A DNA stretch of 9,111 nt, taken from NCBI GenBank assembly GCA_964416905.1, contig CAYQFL010000025.1, forward strand, positions 1-9,111. Direction: 5' to 3'. Origin of the DNA: JASKKU01 sp964416905 (GTDB lineage Archaea > Nanobdellota > Nanobdellia > Woesearchaeales > JASKKU01). The translations under genes and the position numbers were made by a program. The notes under the pieces are model-generated. The model saw only the letters and a program-made list of their open reading frames with translations. It had not been told where the DNA came from and made no database searches. Positions 7,520 to 9,111 of the stretch are shown here, piece after piece. How positions within the stretch are numbered: position 1 is the stretch's first letter; each line of letters opens with the position of its first letter.

Positions 7520-8056
7520 TTAATAAATTAAAGCAACAACAACTCTTTTTATTTGATTGAACCTAACCTTCTCAGGGTCCTTTTGAGCGTTGTTATCTCC
7601 TTTTAGTATCGCATACCAACCATGTTCGTCATAACCTGTTTCAACAACTCTGTGTACAACCTCAGCATTGATTATTGATGATTTATAAGCAATAATGTCT
7701 CCTGGCTGGATCTGTGATGGACTTGTTGGCACTATTTCTATTGCGTCTGTACCTTTGTCAAGCACCGGGTCCATGGAATTAGTATCAGTAAAAGATGCCC
7801 ATTTTGGATTGTTCACATAAATGATCACTTTATTGTCCTGGAATTCAATTTGGCCTTCTTTTATCCAATCTTGAGGTGATGGCCTTTCAACTGCTTTGCC
7901 TGTCAGAACATTGGTGGCAAAGCTTTTTGTAGAATCATAAACCTTGTTCAAAGTTGTATCGAATGGGATCATGGTAACTAGAACTAATGCAAAAACCATG
8001 CCTGACAGGAACATAATTACCATGAGCCGTTTATTGTGTTTGTGATTAGTAACCAT
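7520..8056 (-). CDS. Archaeal (ER-type) signal peptidase I
   Basis: Removes signal peptides from secreted and membrane proteins on the outer face of the membrane. 178 residues: a short basic N-terminus (His/Lys/Arg, 5-10), one membrane anchor (about 11-30), then the catalytic domain. The nucleophile is Ser94 in TNSMDPVL. His135 in VVHRVVE replaces the lysine of bacterial enzymes. KGDNNAQKD supplies Asp154 and Asp160, whose 6-residue spacing equals that of the two important aspartates of the Methanococcus voltae enzyme. PGDIIAYKS (118-126) is the conserved strand between them. There is no C-terminal membrane segment. ATG 8056 is supported by a TATA box centred 26-27 bases upstream; Met12 is a weaker alternative because it would cut off the basic residues before the anchor. 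It is divergent from dtdA and convergent with the nuclease gene. Identification is firm. Confidence 0.93.
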   Translation of the reverse strand: MVTNHKHNKRLMVIMFLSGMVFALVLVTMIPFDTTLNKVYDSTKSFATNVLTGKAVERPSPQDWIKEGQIEFQDNKVIIYVNNPKWASFTDTNSMDPVLDKGTDAIEIVPTSPSQIQPGDIIAYKSSIINAEVVHRVVETGYDEHGWYAILKGDNNAQKDPEKVRFNQIKRVVVALIY

Positions 8057-8078
8057 AAGGTAGTGGTAACCTTTATCA

Positions 8079-8086
8079 TTTATAAA
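8079..8086 (-). promoter_or_regulatory. TATA box of the signal peptidase gene, leaderless
   Basis: TTTATAAA (self-complementary, read on the minus strand) is centred 26-27 bases from ATG 8056. This predicts transcription starting at the start codon itself. No Shine-Dalgarno sequence lies between them. The palindrome 8091-8106 lies four bases further upstream, over the expected BRE position, where a bound protein would block TFB/TBP. Confidence 0.65.
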
Positions 8087-8090
8087 GTTT

Positions 8091-8106
8091 GTTACTTACA
8101 AGTAAC
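8091..8106. promoter_or_regulatory. 16-base palindrome GTTACTT-AC-AAGTAAC, candidate operator
   Basis: Perfect 7-base arms around two bases, lying between the divergent TATA boxes of the signal peptidase and dtdA genes. It contains TTACT-N4-AGTAA, the same inverted repeat found between the polymerase-like and nuclease genes at 4889-4902. Further GTAAC half-sites occur at 8049-8053 and 8066-8070, over and just before the signal peptidase start. The layout suggests a dimeric repressor acting mainly on the signal peptidase promoter, which is closer. This is inference from symmetry and position. Confidence 0.5.
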
Positions 8107-8134
8107 TACTAACCAACTTTGATTTTTCTAAAAC

Positions 8135-8142
8135 TTTTTAAA
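8135..8142 (+). promoter_or_regulatory. TATA box of dtdA, leaderless
   Basis: TTTTTAAA preceded by AAAAC is centred about 27-28 bases before ATG 8166, so the message should begin at or within a base or two of the start codon. The bases between show no Shine-Dalgarno sequence. Confidence 0.6.
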
Positions 8143-8165
8143 CAAGGCCTTGAACTAATCCAGCT

Positions 8166-9035
8166 ATGAACAGTAATCCTTCAAAAAAAACTATAGCTAT
8201 CGTTTGTTCAAAAGACGATCCTGCAAGCTTGAACATAAAGAATCAACTTTTAGAGTTTGGATTTTCAAAATCCGATAATGAAACATACGATAATGAGCCC
8301 GTTTATTATTTAGAGAGAGAAAATTACTCTGCAAAATTGTATACTATTTCAAAGGACGCAGTTTTCTTTGATGAAGTTAATGACCTAAAAGAAGAATATG
8401 TTGTTTTCCCTTCAGAACATCGAAGCGAGAAAAATGTTCCGTCACTAACAGTTCATTGTACTGGCTTATGGTCTGATGATACAACTTTTGGCGGAAAACC
8501 TAAAAGCTTATCAATCGCCTGGCCCGCTTTCCTAAAAGAATCTTTTTTAATTTTGAAGCAGAAAGCTGAAGCTAACGACCTTAAAGATATTATGATAACT
8601 CCTGAAGTTACGCATCATGGACCTTTCGTTAAAAAACCACATGCCTTTATTGAGATAGGTTCTACAGAAGAACAATGGAATAATGCTGGTTTAGCTAAAA
8701 TAATCGCCTCAACGATTATAGAAACCCTGGATAAAATCTTTTCTCCAGATTACAATTTTAATTATAAGGTTGCTTTTGGAATCGGAGGCACGCATTACTG
8801 CAATAATTTTATAAAAGTGTTCTTATCAAAAGAGTTTGCCTTATCTCACATATGCCCAAAGTATGCTAATGATTATCTTAATGAGGAATTGATTTTGCAG
8901 GCTATGATCTCAAGCGAGCCAAAAGCTGAACTGGTAATTCTTGATTGGAAAGGCATCCAAGATAGGCAAAGGATAAAATCCCTCATAGAGTCTATGGGTA
9001 TACCTTATTTAAAAACAAAAAACATAAAATTTTAA
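8166..9035 (+). CDS. dtdA: D-aminoacyl-tRNA deacylase (DtdA/GEK1 family)
   Basis: Zinc-dependent, cytoplasmic enzyme that frees tRNA mischarged with D-amino acids; archaeal and plant type, unrelated to bacterial Dtd1. 289 residues, near the family's usual length. Conserved blocks are present in order: SLTVHCTG (93-100), GGKPKSLSIAWP (109-120), TPEVTHHGP (145-153), FIEIGSTEEQW (161-171), AFGIGGTHY (203-211) and SHICPKYA (227-234). The histidines in these blocks (His97, His150, His151, His210, His228) are the likely metal and catalytic ligands. The start is supported by the TATA box centred 27-28 bases upstream. It is divergent from the signal peptidase gene and followed after 37 bases by another plus-strand gene, possibly in the same transcript. 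Nothing looks broken. Identification is firm. Confidence 0.94.
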   Translation: MNSNPSKKTIAIVCSKDDPASLNIKNQLLEFGFSKSDNETYDNEPVYYLERENYSAKLYTISKDAVFFDEVNDLKEEYVVFPSEHRSEKNVPSLTVHCTGLWSDDTTFGGKPKSLSIAWPAFLKESFLILKQKAEANDLKDIMITPEVTHHGPFVKKPHAFIEIGSTEEQWNNAGLAKIIASTIIETLDKIFSPDYNFNYKVAFGIGGTHYCNNFIKVFLSKEFALSHICPKYANDYLNEELILQAMISSEPKAELVILDWKGIQDRQRIKSLIESMGIPYLKTKNIKF

Positions 9036-9046
9036 TATCTTTGTTC
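9026..9046 (+). terminator. T-rich stretch after dtdA: weak terminator or promoter of the next gene
   Basis: AAAATTTTAATATC overlaps the dtdA stop and is followed by CTTTGTTCT. Archaeal RNA polymerase can stop at T-rich tracts without a hairpin, but the longest T-run here is only four. The TTTTAATA element is centred about 39 bases before the next ATG and could instead be a TATA box giving a leader of about 13 bases that carries the Shine-Dalgarno sequence. The two readings cannot be separated from sequence alone. Confidence 0.3.
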
Positions 9047-9060
9047 TCAAAATATACTTA

Positions 9061-9066
9061 GAGGGG
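9061..9066 (+). promoter_or_regulatory. Shine-Dalgarno sequence GAGGGG of the last gene
   Basis: GAGGGG lies six bases before ATG 9073 and pairs with the CCUC core of an archaeal 16S 3' end. It is the only clear ribosome binding site in the window; the other genes appear leaderless. It therefore fixes this start codon and suggests the gene is read from a leadered or polycistronic message. Confidence 0.55.
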
Positions 9067-9072
9067 ATTATT

Positions 9073-9111
9073 ATGGATGAAGAAAGCGTTAAATTGGGAA
9101 ATAAGATAGAG
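9073..9111 (+). CDS. Start of an unidentified gene, cut by the window end
   Basis: ATG 9073 opens 13 codons reading MDEESVKLGNKIE before the window ends. The GAGGGG element six bases upstream supports the start. It follows dtdA by 37 bases on the same strand and may be co-transcribed. Too little is present to name a product; the acidic, soluble-looking N-terminus says nothing specific. Confidence 0.6.
   Translation, partial: MDEESVKLGNKIE

Noticed and set aside
7482..7528. AGAAATTAA near-repeat as a mobile-element or attachment-site scar
   Set aside because: Short, A/T-dominated, no transposase or integrase nearby, and one copy extends over a stop codon.
1..9111. tRNA, rRNA, insertion sequences or toxin-antitoxin pairs
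   Set aside because: No tRNA-like arms, transposase motifs, terminal repeats or small paired genes seen on either strand; gaps are all about 110 bases or less.

Overview
The window looks like a piece of an AT-rich archaeal chromosome. The evidence is a membrane-anchored LonB protease, an ER-type (Ser-His-Asp) signal peptidase I, the archaeal/plant-type D-aminoacyl-tRNA deacylase DtdA, and TATA boxes that sit mostly about 25-30 bases before the start codons, with almost no leader. This style and the protein make-up fit a DPANN-type archaeon (Woesearchaeota/Pacearchaeota-like). That placement is inference: no rRNA or other phylogenetic marker is present. TGA is used as a stop codon. Coding density is very high and no gap exceeds about 110 bases.

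Layout: lonB (minus strand, 3' end cut by the window edge) lies 41 bases downstream of a large minus-strand gene. That gene encodes a 951-residue B-family DNA polymerase homologue. It keeps a complete DEDDy 3'-5' exonuclease site but appears to have lost polymerase motifs A and B. Across a 101-base promoter region it is divergent from a plus-strand gene for an 842-residue protein ending in a RecB/AddB/Cas4-type PD-(D/E)XK nuclease with a probable Fe-S cluster. That gene converges on a minus-strand signal peptidase gene. The signal peptidase gene is in turn divergent from plus-strand dtdA. A further gene begins at 9073 and runs off the window.

The part most worth attention is the divergent pair in the middle: an exonuclease-competent 'dead polymerase' facing an Fe-S RecB-like nuclease of AddB-like layout with an unrecognised 580-residue front half. 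They may form a two-component DNA end-processing or repair (or defence) module, but only adjacency and domain content support this. A second signal is the inverted repeat TTACT-N4-AGTAA. By eye it occurs only twice in the window, once in each divergent promoter region (4889-4902 and 8092-8105), suggesting a shared operator.

lonB (membrane protein quality control), the signal peptidase (secretory processing) and dtdA (translation quality control) are ordinary housekeeping genes flanking this pair.
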